In this document: piece by piece, positions 17,199 through 24,728 of the stretch
How positions within the stretch are numbered: position 1 is the first letter of the stretch
Layout: each line of letters starts with the position of its first letter
From: Roseateles subflavus
Lineage (GTDB): Bacteria > Pseudomonadota > Gammaproteobacteria > Burkholderiales > Burkholderiaceae_C
Direction: 5' to 3'
Assembly: GCF_030285365.1 (NCBI RefSeq)
Contig: NZ_JASVDS010000007.1
Span: 116,124-180,123 of the forward strand
DNA: 64,000 nt
Translations under genes and position numbers: made by a program
The notes under the pieces: model-generated
Databases searched by the model: none
Told to the model about the DNA's origin: nothing
The model's input: the letters and a program-made list of their open reading frames with translations, nothing else

Positions 17199-17344
17199 TC
17201 GTTCACGCAGCGCGCCGCGTCGTGGGGCCGTTCTCCGCTCCGGGCCGAGGGCCCTCAGCATTTGACCTAGATGATTTCCGCGCCGTGCCGATGGCGGCCG
17301 CGCCGGGCGGGACCTAGTCTTGCATCCTGCCCTCGCGCTCCGCC

Positions 17345-17926
17345 ATGATCGACGCCGCCCTCACCCAGATCACCAGCCAGCTGAATGTGCACCTGCGCCA
17401 TCGCTTCCAGGTGAACGAGGACCTGGCCGTGCTGTCGAACCTGCTCGAGCAGAACGGCACGCTCGTGCCGCTCATCGCCAACAAGCTGGTGCTCTTCCTC
17501 GTGGGCGTCGAGCAGGACGCCTACGCGCATCGCGCGATCGGCATGGGCATGAACGCCCAGGGCCAGCTGCGCGGCGCCGAGCCGGTCTACCTGAACCTGC
17601 TCATGATGTGCGCCGCCAACTTCAGCGGCAGCAACTATCCGGAGGCGCTGAAGTTCCTCTCCGGCGCCATCCACTTCTTCCACGAGCGGCCCGTGCTGGA
17701 CCACCAGAACACCCCGGAGCTGGATGCGCGGCTGGACAAGCTCGTGCTGAACATCGAGAACCTCAGCAGCGCCGAGATGCACAGCCTGTGGGGCATCCAC
17801 AGCGGTCGCTACCTGCCCTCGGTGCTCTACCGCATCCGCATGGTCAGCATCAGCGGGCAGCAGGTCCTGGGCCGCGAGACGCCGATCTCGCAGGTCGATC
17901 CGCGGTCCCTGCGGGGGTTGTCATGA
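17345..17926 (+). CDS. DUF4255 (Pvc16-like) cap / tube-terminator protein of a contractile injection system
   Basis: The 193-residue protein fits the DUF4255/Pvc16 N-terminal family: short N-terminal helix MIDAALTQITSQLNVHL, YLNLLMMCAANFSGSNYPEALKFLSGAIHFF and NIENLSSAEMHSLWGIHSGRYLPSVLYRIRMV. In PVC and Afp particles this protein terminates the tube and caps the sheath end. It begins the operon, an order seen in several simplified extracellular contractile clusters. Its stop overlaps the next start (ATGA). No strong promoter is visible upstream, but the 241-bp gap contains a hairpin and a TTGACC at 17262. Confidence 0.88.
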   Translation: MIDAALTQITSQLNVHLRHRFQVNEDLAVLSNLLEQNGTLVPLIANKLVLFLVGVEQDAYAHRAIGMGMNAQGQLRGAEPVYLNLLMMCAANFSGSNYPEALKFLSGAIHFFHERPVLDHQNTPELDARLDKLVLNIENLSSAEMHSLWGIHSGRYLPSVLYRIRMVSISGQQVLGRETPISQVDPRSLRGLS

Positions 17927-18642
17927 ACCCGCGCCTGATGAGCTGGCAGGCCCTGCTGGTGCTGCGCCTGCGCCACGGCTTCTTCGCCGAGGGGCGCCCG
18001 CAGCGCCTGCGCCTGCGGGCCTCGCCCGAGACCGCCGCCTTCGTGGCCCGCCACCAGCTCGTGGAACGCTGCGACGGCACCGAGCTGTGGCTGCACGCGC
18101 CCGCGGACCGCCTGGACCTGCTGTGGTCGGAACGCCTGCAGGCCGAGGGCCGGCCGCGGCGGCTGCAGTGGCAGCTGGAATCCGCGGACCCGGACTACCT
18201 GCTCTACACCGACCGTCGCGCCCCGCGCACGCTGGAGGCGCCGCTGATCGATGCCGCCGTCGGCACGCTGCAGGAGCTGCCCGGCCGCGCACCGCAGGAG
18301 CTCGCCATCGAGCTACGGCCGCGACTGTGCACCTGGAAGTACCTGTTCCTCGGCGCCTGGGATGCCGAGGCGCCCACGCTGGAGATGGCCGGCCAGCCCG
18401 CGGCCTTCCGCCGTGACGAGGACGAGCGGCTCCCGGACGGCCGCACGGCCTGGGTCTTTCGCTCGCGCCGGCGCTGGCCGATGGGCGCGCTGGGCCCGCA
18501 GCACCTGGTTTTGAAGGACCTCGCAGGACGCCGCGAACGCATCCTGCAGGCCCGCCTGCCCCTGGCCGCCCCGCGCGGCCTGATCCTCGAGAAGCGCCAT
18601 GGTCGCACGCGGCCAGTGAGCGAGATCTTTGTTCACCCCTAG
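17923..18642 (+). CDS. Injection-system operon protein of unknown function
   Basis: The 239-residue cytoplasmic protein has no signal or transmembrane segment. It is Arg/Leu/Pro-rich, with SPETAAFVARHQLVERCD near the start and WKYLFLGAWDAEAPTLEMA in the middle. I do not recognise the family. It overlaps the DUF4255 gene by 4 bp and lies 9 bp before the sheath gene, so it is probably a structural or assembly component. A role in sheath or cap assembly is a positional inference only. Confidence 0.7.
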   Translation: MNPRLMSWQALLVLRLRHGFFAEGRPQRLRLRASPETAAFVARHQLVERCDGTELWLHAPADRLDLLWSERLQAEGRPRRLQWQLESADPDYLLYTDRRAPRTLEAPLIDAAVGTLQELPGRAPQELAIELRPRLCTWKYLFLGAWDAEAPTLEMAGQPAAFRRDEDERLPDGRTAWVFRSRRRWPMGALGPQHLVLKDLAGRRERILQARLPLAAPRGLILEKRHGRTRPVSEIFVHP

Positions 18643-18651
18643 GAGAGCCCT

Positions 18652-20265
18652 ATGGCCGTTATGAAGACGCCAGGCGTTTACATCGTCGAGAAGAACGCCT
18701 TCCCCAACTCCGTGGTCGAGGTCGCGACCGCGGTCCCGGCCTTCGTCGGCCACACGGAGTTCGCGGACAACCGCAACAAGCCGCTGGCCCTGACGCCCTG
18801 GCGCATCAGCTCCATGGCCGAGTACCACCAGTTCTTCGGCGGACCGCCCAAGCCCGTCTTCAAGCTCGAGGAGACCGCCGACCAGCCGGACTTCATGGCC
18901 CAGACCGTGGTGGACGACCCGTCCAGCAAGAAGGGCTACCGGATGACGCAGCTGGACGGCCCGGACGGCGGCAGCTACACGCTCTACCAGGCGCTGCGCC
19001 ACTTCTACCAGAACGGCGGCGGGCCCTGCTACATCGTCTCGGTGGGCACCTACAAGCAGGAGCTCGATCCCGACCGCTTCAAGCTGGGCATCGACGAGCT
19101 GCTGAAGGAGCAGGAGCCCACCATGCTGCTGGTGCCCGAGGCCGTGAAGCTCAAGGAAGAGCAGTGCACGGACCTGCAGCAGGCCATGCTGCAGCACTGC
19201 GGCAACCGCATGCGCAACCGCATCGCCATCCTGGACGTCTACAACGGCCACAAGGCCCTGAATGACGACAACCCGGTCGGCAAGTTCCGCGACAACCTGG
19301 GCATCAACTTCCTGGACTTCGCGGCGGCCTACTACCCGTGGCTGAACACCACGGTCGTCGGCGAGAAGGACCTGAGCTTCGAGAACGTCTCCACGGACAG
19401 CATCGACCTGCTCAAGTCCCTGATCCGCGCCGAGCTGCGCATTGCGAGCCCGCTGCCGGACGGCGTGAGCGCCCAGACCCGCGCGCTGAACGACGCCATC
19501 GACGAGATCAACGGCGACTTCGCCAAGCTGGTCACCGACGAGGCGGCCAAGCGCCCCAACGCCAAGCCGCTGACGCCCGACGAGATGGAGGCCGGCATCC
19601 TCGCCCGCAAGGCCCTGCTGAACAAGACCCTGAGCCGCCACAGCTCGGTCTTCAACACCGTGCTGGCCGAGTCCCGCCGCCACCTCAACGTCATGCCGCC
19701 CAGCAGCGCGATGGCCGGCATCTACACCATGGTGGACAACACCCGCGGTGTCTGGAAGGCCCCGGCCAACGTGAGCCTGGCCGGCGTCACGTCGCCCACC
19801 GTCAGCATCTCCGCCGAGCAGCAGGAAGACCTGAACGTGACGGCCCAGGGCAAGTCCATCAACGCGATCCGCAGCTTCATCGGCGAGGGCGTGCTGGTCT
19901 GGGGCGCCCGCACCCTGGACGGCAACAGCCTGGACTGGCGCTACATCAACGTGCGGCGCACGATGATCATGCTGGAGGAGTCCTGCCGCCTGGCCGCCAA
20001 GGCCCTCGTCTTCGAGCCGAACGTGGCGAACACCTGGGTGACCGTCAAGAGCATGATCAGCAACTTCCTCACGAGCGTGTGGAAGCGCGGCGGCCTGATG
20101 GGGGCCGTGCCCGAGGACGCGTTCAGCGTCCACGTGGGCCTGGGCGAGACCATGACGCCCGACGACGTGCTCGAGGGCATCCTGCGCGTCACCGTGCTGG
20201 TGGCCATGGTGCGCCCCGCCGAGTTCATCGAGATCACCTTCCAGCAGCAGATGCCCAAGTCCTGA
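18652..20265 (+). CDS. Contractile tail sheath protein
   Basis: The 537-residue protein has a typical sheath N-terminus, KTPGVYIVEKNAFPNSVVEV with VPAFVGHTEFA, and a conserved C-terminal sheath domain (RSFIGEGVLVWGARTLDG, WRYINVRRTMIMLEESCRL, then FVFEP-like and GILRVTVLVAMVRPAEFIEI). In contractile systems it forms the outer spring around the tube and drives the spike. Only one sheath gene is present, whereas Afp and PVC clusters have three variants, so this is a simplified particle. A good ribosome-binding site (AGGAGAGCC) precedes the ATG. Confidence 0.93.
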   Translation: MAVMKTPGVYIVEKNAFPNSVVEVATAVPAFVGHTEFADNRNKPLALTPWRISSMAEYHQFFGGPPKPVFKLEETADQPDFMAQTVVDDPSSKKGYRMTQLDGPDGGSYTLYQALRHFYQNGGGPCYIVSVGTYKQELDPDRFKLGIDELLKEQEPTMLLVPEAVKLKEEQCTDLQQAMLQHCGNRMRNRIAILDVYNGHKALNDDNPVGKFRDNLGINFLDFAAAYYPWLNTTVVGEKDLSFENVSTDSIDLLKSLIRAELRIASPLPDGVSAQTRALNDAIDEINGDFAKLVTDEAAKRPNAKPLTPDEMEAGILARKALLNKTLSRHSSVFNTVLAESRRHLNVMPPSSAMAGIYTMVDNTRGVWKAPANVSLAGVTSPTVSISAEQQEDLNVTAQGKSINAIRSFIGEGVLVWGARTLDGNSLDWRYINVRRTMIMLEESCRLAAKALVFEPNVANTWVTVKSMISNFLTSVWKRGGLMGAVPEDAFSVHVGLGETMTPDDVLEGILRVTVLVAMVRPAEFIEITFQQQMPKS

Positions 20266-20343
20266 ACGGGACGGCATTCGACTGGCCGCAGGGCGGTGCG
20301 CTAGCCCCCCTGCCCCCAAGGCAACAAGCAACGGAGCAAAGAA

Positions 20344-20802
20344 ATGGCTGATGACGGTTCCAAGCAATCCACCAATGTGTGGCCCTTGCCCAAGTTCTAT
20401 TTCCAGGTGAAGTGGGATTCCGCCGTGCTGTCCTTCGAGGAAATCTCGGGGCTGGACGTGGAGGCCCAGCCGATCGAGTACCGGCATGGCGACAGCCCCG
20501 TCTTCTCGGCGATCAAGATGCCGGGCCTCAAGAAGTACGGCAACGTGACCATGAAGAAGGGCGTGTTCAAGTCGGACAACAAGTTCTGGGAATGGTTCAA
20601 CCAGATCAAGATGAACACCATCAAGCGCGTGCCGGTCACGATCAGCCTGCTGGACGAGGAAGGCAAGCCCACGATGGTGTGGACGCTCACCAATGCCTGG
20701 CCCAGCAAGATCACCGGCACGGACCTCAAGTCCGAGGGCAACGAAGTGGCCGTCGAGACGATCGAGATCGTCCACGAGGGCCTCACGATCGCCAACGCCT
20801 GA
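20344..20802 (+). CDS. Tail tube protein (gp19/Afp1-like)
   Basis: The 152-residue protein belongs to the T4 gp19-like tube family: PLPKFYFQVKWDSAVLSFEE and ISGLDVEAQPIEYRHGDS, then KMPGLKKYGNVTMKKGVF, ending with NEVAVETIEIVHEGL. Stacked hexamers would form the inner tube that is driven out on contraction and in which cargo is loaded. It lies 78 bp after the sheath gene, the largest gap within the operon. A second tube-like gene follows at once. Confidence 0.92.
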   Translation: MADDGSKQSTNVWPLPKFYFQVKWDSAVLSFEEISGLDVEAQPIEYRHGDSPVFSAIKMPGLKKYGNVTMKKGVFKSDNKFWEWFNQIKMNTIKRVPVTISLLDEEGKPTMVWTLTNAWPSKITGTDLKSEGNEVAVETIEIVHEGLTIANA

Positions 20803-20809
20803 GGTCACG

Positions 20810-21325
20810 ATGGCTGAGAAGCTCCCCGCCTGGATGCGTTCGGTCGCCGCCTTCGCGGCGCCCACGCCGCCGGCCGAGATGCCGGTGGCCTTCGCCTTCC
20901 GCGTCTCGCTCCTGCGCATGCCCGGCCAGCCCAATCCGGTCACGGCGTCGTTCCAGGAGGTGTCCGGCCTCGAGCACAGCCTCAACACCGAGGACGTGCC
21001 CGAGGGCGGGGAGAACCGCTTCGTCCACCAGCTGCCCACGCAGCCCAAGCCGCGCCGGCTGCAGCTCAAGCGCGGCCTGGTGCAGCGCGACGGCAGCTTC
21101 GTCGGCTGGTGCCGGCGTCATCTGCAGGGCGGCCTGGGTGACCCGCTGCAGCTCATCGACGTCCAGGTGCAGCTGATCGATGCCGATCGCCGCCCGCTGA
21201 TGGTCTGGGCCTGCAACAACGCCTACCCCGTCCGCTGGAGCGTCAACGGCTTCGAGTCCCAACGCAACGAGGTGGCCATCGAGGAAGTCGAGCTGGTCTA
21301 CCAGACGCTGGTGAGCCCGTCATGA
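20810..21325 (+). CDS. Second tube-like protein (Afp5/tube-initiator-like)
   Basis: The 171-residue paralogue of the tube protein has the same architecture (FAFRVSLLRMPG, ASFQEVSGLEHSLNTEDV, NEVAIEEVELVYQTL) but a low overall resemblance. In Afp-like particles a divergent tube protein starts the tube on the spike hub. The start at 20810 was chosen because it leaves a 7-bp gap from the preceding stop and gives the family's usual length. The next gene overlaps by ATGA. Confidence 0.85.
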   Translation: MAEKLPAWMRSVAAFAAPTPPAEMPVAFAFRVSLLRMPGQPNPVTASFQEVSGLEHSLNTEDVPEGGENRFVHQLPTQPKPRRLQLKRGLVQRDGSFVGWCRRHLQGGLGDPLQLIDVQVQLIDADRRPLMVWACNNAYPVRWSVNGFESQRNEVAIEEVELVYQTLVSPS

Positions 21326-21531
21326 GCCTGGAAGTCCGACAGCTGGTGCTCAAGGCGACCGTGGCCGATGGCGCCGACGAGGAGGCCGCGAACGACCGGC
21401 CGGGCGCGTCCGGCTCGGCATCGGACGACCGCGCCACGCCGGCGCTCGACCCCGAGCAGCTCAAGCAGGAGATCCTCGCCGCCTGCCGCCAGTGGTTCCA
21501 GGACGCCCTGCGCCAGCAGCGCGAGCGCTGA
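21322..21531 (+). CDS. DUF5908-type small injection-system protein
   Basis: The 69-residue protein begins MSLEVRQLVLKATV and ends in a charged helix (LDPEQLKQEILAACRQWFQD). This matches the small DUF5908 proteins found between tube and LysM genes in extracellular contractile clusters (Afp6 position). Its role is not established; a small baseplate or assembly part is likely. It overlaps its upstream neighbour by 4 bp and lies 2 bp before the next start. Confidence 0.75.
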   Translation: MSLEVRQLVLKATVADGADEEAANDRPGASGSASDDRATPALDPEQLKQEILAACRQWFQDALRQQRER

Positions 21532-21533
21532 TC

Positions 21534-22202
21534 ATGAGCAAGCTGCCCCTCACCATCACGCAGCTGGTGCCCAACAGCAACCCGCCGCAGCCCGACAAGA
21601 GCAAGCGCTTCAAGGTGCAGATCAACCCGTCGGAGTTCAGCCAGACGCGGCGGATCCGCTACAACCGCCAGCGCACGCAGGGCCAGAACAGCAACCCGAT
21701 GCGCTTCAGCGCCATCGACCCGGGCACGATCACCTTCAGCCTGGTGCTGGACGGCACCGGCGCCGTGGGCGGCGACGGCCCGCCGGTGGAGGTCGTGACG
21801 CAGCTCGAGCAGCTCAGCCGCATCGTCTACAACTACGACAGCAGCGCCCACGAGCCGCACCACGTGCAGGTCGGTTGGGGCACGCTGATTTTCAATGGGC
21901 GGCTGCAGTCCTTCACGACGCAGTACACCCTCTTCAAGCCGAGCGGCGCCCCGCTGCGCGCGCGCTGCGAGCTGAGCTTCGTCGGCTTCGCGAGCAACAC
22001 GCAGGGCAACCTCGAGGCCAACCGCTCCTCGCCCGACCTCAGCCACGCCGTCGAGGTCGTCGAAGGGGACACCCTGCCCCTGCTGTGCCTGCGCATCTAC
22101 GGCGACGCCCGCTACTACCCCGAGGTGGCTGCCTTCAACGGCCTGCGGGAGTTCCGCCGCCTGCCGCCCGGCCTGCGCCTGCATTTCCCGCCGCTGAGCT
22201 GA
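21534..22202 (+). CDS. LysM-domain baseplate hub protein (Afp7/gp53-like)
   Basis: The 222-residue protein has an N-terminal region typical of Afp7-like proteins (FKVQINPSEFSQTRRIRYN) and a C-terminal LysM-type fold: VVEGDTLPLLCLRIYGDARY, then PEVAAFNGL. In these particles it links the tube base to the spike hub. The start at 21534 is the ATG at the natural N-terminus, 2 bp after the preceding stop. It is followed 4 bp later by the spike gene, the order seen in Afp and PVC clusters. Confidence 0.88.
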   Translation: MSKLPLTITQLVPNSNPPQPDKSKRFKVQINPSEFSQTRRIRYNRQRTQGQNSNPMRFSAIDPGTITFSLVLDGTGAVGGDGPPVEVVTQLEQLSRIVYNYDSSAHEPHHVQVGWGTLIFNGRLQSFTTQYTLFKPSGAPLRARCELSFVGFASNTQGNLEANRSSPDLSHAVEVVEGDTLPLLCLRIYGDARYYPEVAAFNGLREFRRLPPGLRLHFPPLS

Positions 22203-22206
22203 CGCC

Positions 22207-23994
22207 ATGCCGCAGTCCCCTGCCGTCGACACCGAAGGCCCGGTCCGGGTCACCGTCACCTGCGACGGTACGCCCCAGGACGGGCTGCCGCTGATCTCGC
22301 TGAACGTGCGCCACGCGCTCAACACGGTGTCCTGGGCCCGACTCGTCCTGCAGGACGGCGACATGCCCGAGGGCAAGGTGCCGCTGAGCGATGGCGATCT
22401 CTTCAAGCCCGGCGCCCAGATCAGCATCAGCGTGGGCTACGGGGACGACGAGCAGGCCCTCTTCAGCGGCATCGTGGTGCGCCACGGTTTCCGCATCCAC
22501 GGCGACAACGACAGCCGGCTCGAGATCGAATGCCGCCACACGGCCTGCAAGATGACGCTGGGCCGCCGCAGCGCCCACCACGTGGACCAGACGGACAGCG
22601 CCATCATCGAAACGCTCATCTCGAACCACGGGCTGACGGCGGATGTCGAGGCCACCACGGTCCAGCACAAGACCCTGGCCCAGCACTACTGCAGCGACTG
22701 GGACTTCATGCTCGCCCGCGCCGACCTCCTCGGCCTGGTGGTGCAGTGCGAGGACGGCAAGCTCGCCGTGAAGGCGCCCGCCTTCGACGCCGCCGCAGCG
22801 CTGCAGGTGACGTGGGGCACGGACCTCATCGAGTTCAGCAGCGACATCGACGCCCGTCCGCAATGGACCGCCGTCCAGGCCTCTAGCTGGGACATCGCCA
22901 GCCAGGCCCTGCTCCAGGGCACGAGCCAGGAGCCCGCCTCCGGCACCGGCCAGGGCAACCTGGACGGCAGCACGCTGGCGGCCGTCGCCTCCCCCGCCAC
23001 CTACGCCCTGCAGAGCTGCGCCCCGCAGGCCAAGCCGCTGCTCGACGCCTGGGCCAAGTCCGCCCAGCTCAAGGCCGCGCTCGCCCGCCACCGGGGCAGC
23101 CTCAGCTTCCAGGGCTCGGCGCTGGCAAGACCTGGCACCGTGCTCGAACTCAAGGGCATCGGCGCCCGCTTCAGCGGCAACTGCTACCTCAGCGCCGTGC
23201 AGCACGAGATCCAGGACGGCAACTGGATCTGCCACGCCGACTTCGGCATGCCCGCCGACTGGCAGATGCAGCGCGCCGACGTCCAGGCGCCGCCCAACGC
23301 CGGCCTGCTGCCCGGCGTGCGCGGCCTGCACATCGGCAAGGTGGTCAAGCTGGACGGCGACCCGGACGGCCAGCAGCGCGTCCAGATCTCCCTGCCCGCC
23401 CTGATGGCCGAGACCCCCGATGTCTGGGCCCGGCTCGCGCAGTTCCATGCCTCCAACGGCTTCGGCAGCTTCTTCCTGCCCGAGGTGGACGACGAGGTGA
23501 TCGTGGGCTTCTTCAACGACGACCCCTCGCATCCCGTGGTCCTGGGCAGCCTCTACTCCAGCAGCCGCCCGCCGCCCTACGAGCTCGCCGCGGAGAACAA
23601 CACCAAGGCCATCGTCACGCGCTACAAGCACCGCGTGATCTTCGACGAGGACAAGAAGTCCATCACCATCGAGACCGCCTCGAAGAACACGCTGATCCTC
23701 GACGACGACGGCAAGCAGTGCGTGCTCAAGGACCAGAACGGCAACAGCATCACCCTGGACGCCGGCGGCATCACGCTGAACAGCGTCAAGGACATCAAGA
23801 TGACCGCCCAGGCCAACATCCAGGGCGACGCCACGGCGGGCATCACGCTCAACGCGCAGGCCAACCTCAAGGCGTCGGCCCTGAACATCTCCGCGGAAGC
23901 CCAGGTGGGTCTCACGGCCAAGGGCAACGCCACGGCCGAGCTGTCCGCTGCCGGCCAGACCACCGTCAAGGGCGGTCTGGTCATGATCAATTGA
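22207..23994 (+). CDS. VgrG-like spike protein (gp27/gp5 fusion, Afp8-like)
   Basis: The 595-residue protein has a gp27-like hub region (residues about 1-370, including FSGIVVRHGFRIHGDNDSRL), an OB-fold gp5 domain at about 375-458 (HIGKVVKLDGDPDGQQRVQI, then EVDDEVIVGFFNDDPSHPVV), and a repetitive beta-helix C-terminus. It forms the trimeric spike that carries the PAAR tip. It has no extra effector domain. A variant 16-bp copy of the dispersed motif lies inside the gene at 23124-23139. Confidence 0.92.
   Translation: MPQSPAVDTEGPVRVTVTCDGTPQDGLPLISLNVRHALNTVSWARLVLQDGDMPEGKVPLSDGDLFKPGAQISISVGYGDDEQALFSGIVVRHGFRIHGDNDSRLEIECRHTACKMTLGRRSAHHVDQTDSAIIETLISNHGLTADVEATTVQHKTLAQHYCSDWDFMLARADLLGLVVQCEDGKLAVKAPAFDAAAALQVTWGTDLIEFSSDIDARPQWTAVQASSWDIASQALLQGTSQEPASGTGQGNLDGSTLAAVASPATYALQSCAPQAKPLLDAWAKSAQLKAALARHRGSLSFQGSALARPGTVLELKGIGARFSGNCYLSAVQHEIQDGNWICHADFGMPADWQMQRADVQAPPNAGLLPGVRGLHIGKVVKLDGDPDGQQRVQISLPALMAETPDVWARLAQFHASNGFGSFFLPEVDDEVIVGFFNDDPSHPVVLGSLYSSSRPPPYELAAENNTKAIVTRYKHRVIFDEDKKSITIETASKNTLILDDDGKQCVLKDQNGNSITLDAGGITLNSVKDIKMTAQANIQGDATAGITLNAQANLKASALNISAEAQVGLTAKGNATAELSAAGQTTVKGGLVMIN
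23124..23139. repeat. Variant copy of the dispersed motif
   Basis: GGCAAGACCTGGCACC shares its first 11 bases with the 15-bp motif. An identical 16-mer occurs inverted at 27899-27914. Confidence 0.65.
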
Positions 23995-24004
23995 GAGGCC
24001 CGCC

Positions 24005-24304
24005 ATGCCGCCCGCCGCCCGCCTTACCGACCTCCACACCTGCCCCCAGCAGACCCCCGGCCTGCCGCCGATCCCGCATGTGGGCGGCCCGGTCATCGGG
24101 CCGGGCGTGCCGACGGTGCTGATCGGCATGCTGCCGGCGGCGGTGGTCGGCGACAACGCGGTGTGCGTCGGACCGCCCGACTGCATCGCCATGGGCTCGA
24201 CGACGGTGCTGATCGGCGGCAAGCCGGCCGCCCGCATCGGGGACACCACGGCCCACGGCGGCAGCATCGTGCTGGGCTGCTTCACCGTCATCATCGGAGG
24301 CTGA
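24005..24304 (+). CDS. PAAR-domain spike tip protein
   Basis: The 99-residue protein is a single PAAR domain: AARLTDLHTCPQQTPG at the start, GGPVIGPGVPTVLIG in the middle, and KPAARIGDTTAHGGSI near the end. Conserved Cys and His residues are positioned to bind the metal at the cone tip. It sharpens the spike. No C-terminal toxin extension is present, unlike many T6SS PAAR effectors. It lies 10 bp after the spike gene and 1 bp before the gp25 gene. Confidence 0.93.
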   Translation: MPPAARLTDLHTCPQQTPGLPPIPHVGGPVIGPGVPTVLIGMLPAAVVGDNAVCVGPPDCIAMGSTTVLIGGKPAARIGDTTAHGGSIVLGCFTVIIGG

Positions 24305-24305
24305 G

Positions 24306-24713
24306 ATGAGCATCCTGGGCCGTGGCTGGAGCTTCCCCCCGCGCTTCGACGCCGACCAGCGCGCCGTGCTGTGCGAGGACGTGCCGGACATCGAGGAGAG
24401 CCTGCACATCCTCTTCCGCACCCGCCGCGGCGAGCGGGTGATGCAGCATGCCTACGGCAGCCTGCTGCACCACTTCGTCTTCGAGCTGACGAACGAACAG
24501 ACGCTCACCGAGCTGTGCAGCATGCTGCGCCTGGCCATCATGTACTTCGAGCCGCGCATCGAGGTGGAGACCCTCGAGGCGGTCGTCTCGCCCGAGGACT
24601 GGGCGCGCGTCGAGGTGCAGCTCGGCTACCGCGTGCGCACCACCAACACGCGGCACAACATGGTCTACCCGCTCTACCTGGAGCAGGCCAGCCATCCGGT
24701 GCAGGCCACCTGA
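24306..24713 (+). CDS. gp25-like baseplate wedge protein
   Basis: The 135-residue protein is a gp25/TssE-like baseplate component, with DIEESLHILFRTRRGERVMQ containing the EsL...T..GERv core followed by ...PYG-like AYGSLLH. In phage T4 and T6SS it joins the wedge to the sheath and nucleates sheath assembly. The gene order spike-PAAR-gp25-baseplate J is that of Afp8-11. Confidence 0.92.
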   Translation: MSILGRGWSFPPRFDADQRAVLCEDVPDIEESLHILFRTRRGERVMQHAYGSLLHHFVFELTNEQTLTELCSMLRLAIMYFEPRIEVETLEAVVSPEDWARVEVQLGYRVRTTNTRHNMVYPLYLEQASHPVQAT

Positions 24714-24728
24714 CCCAGGACGCCAGGC

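Noticed and set aside
20266..20343. Terminator between sheath and tube genes
   Set aside because: No stable hairpin with a T-run is visible; the gap probably contains only a ribosome-binding site for the tube gene.
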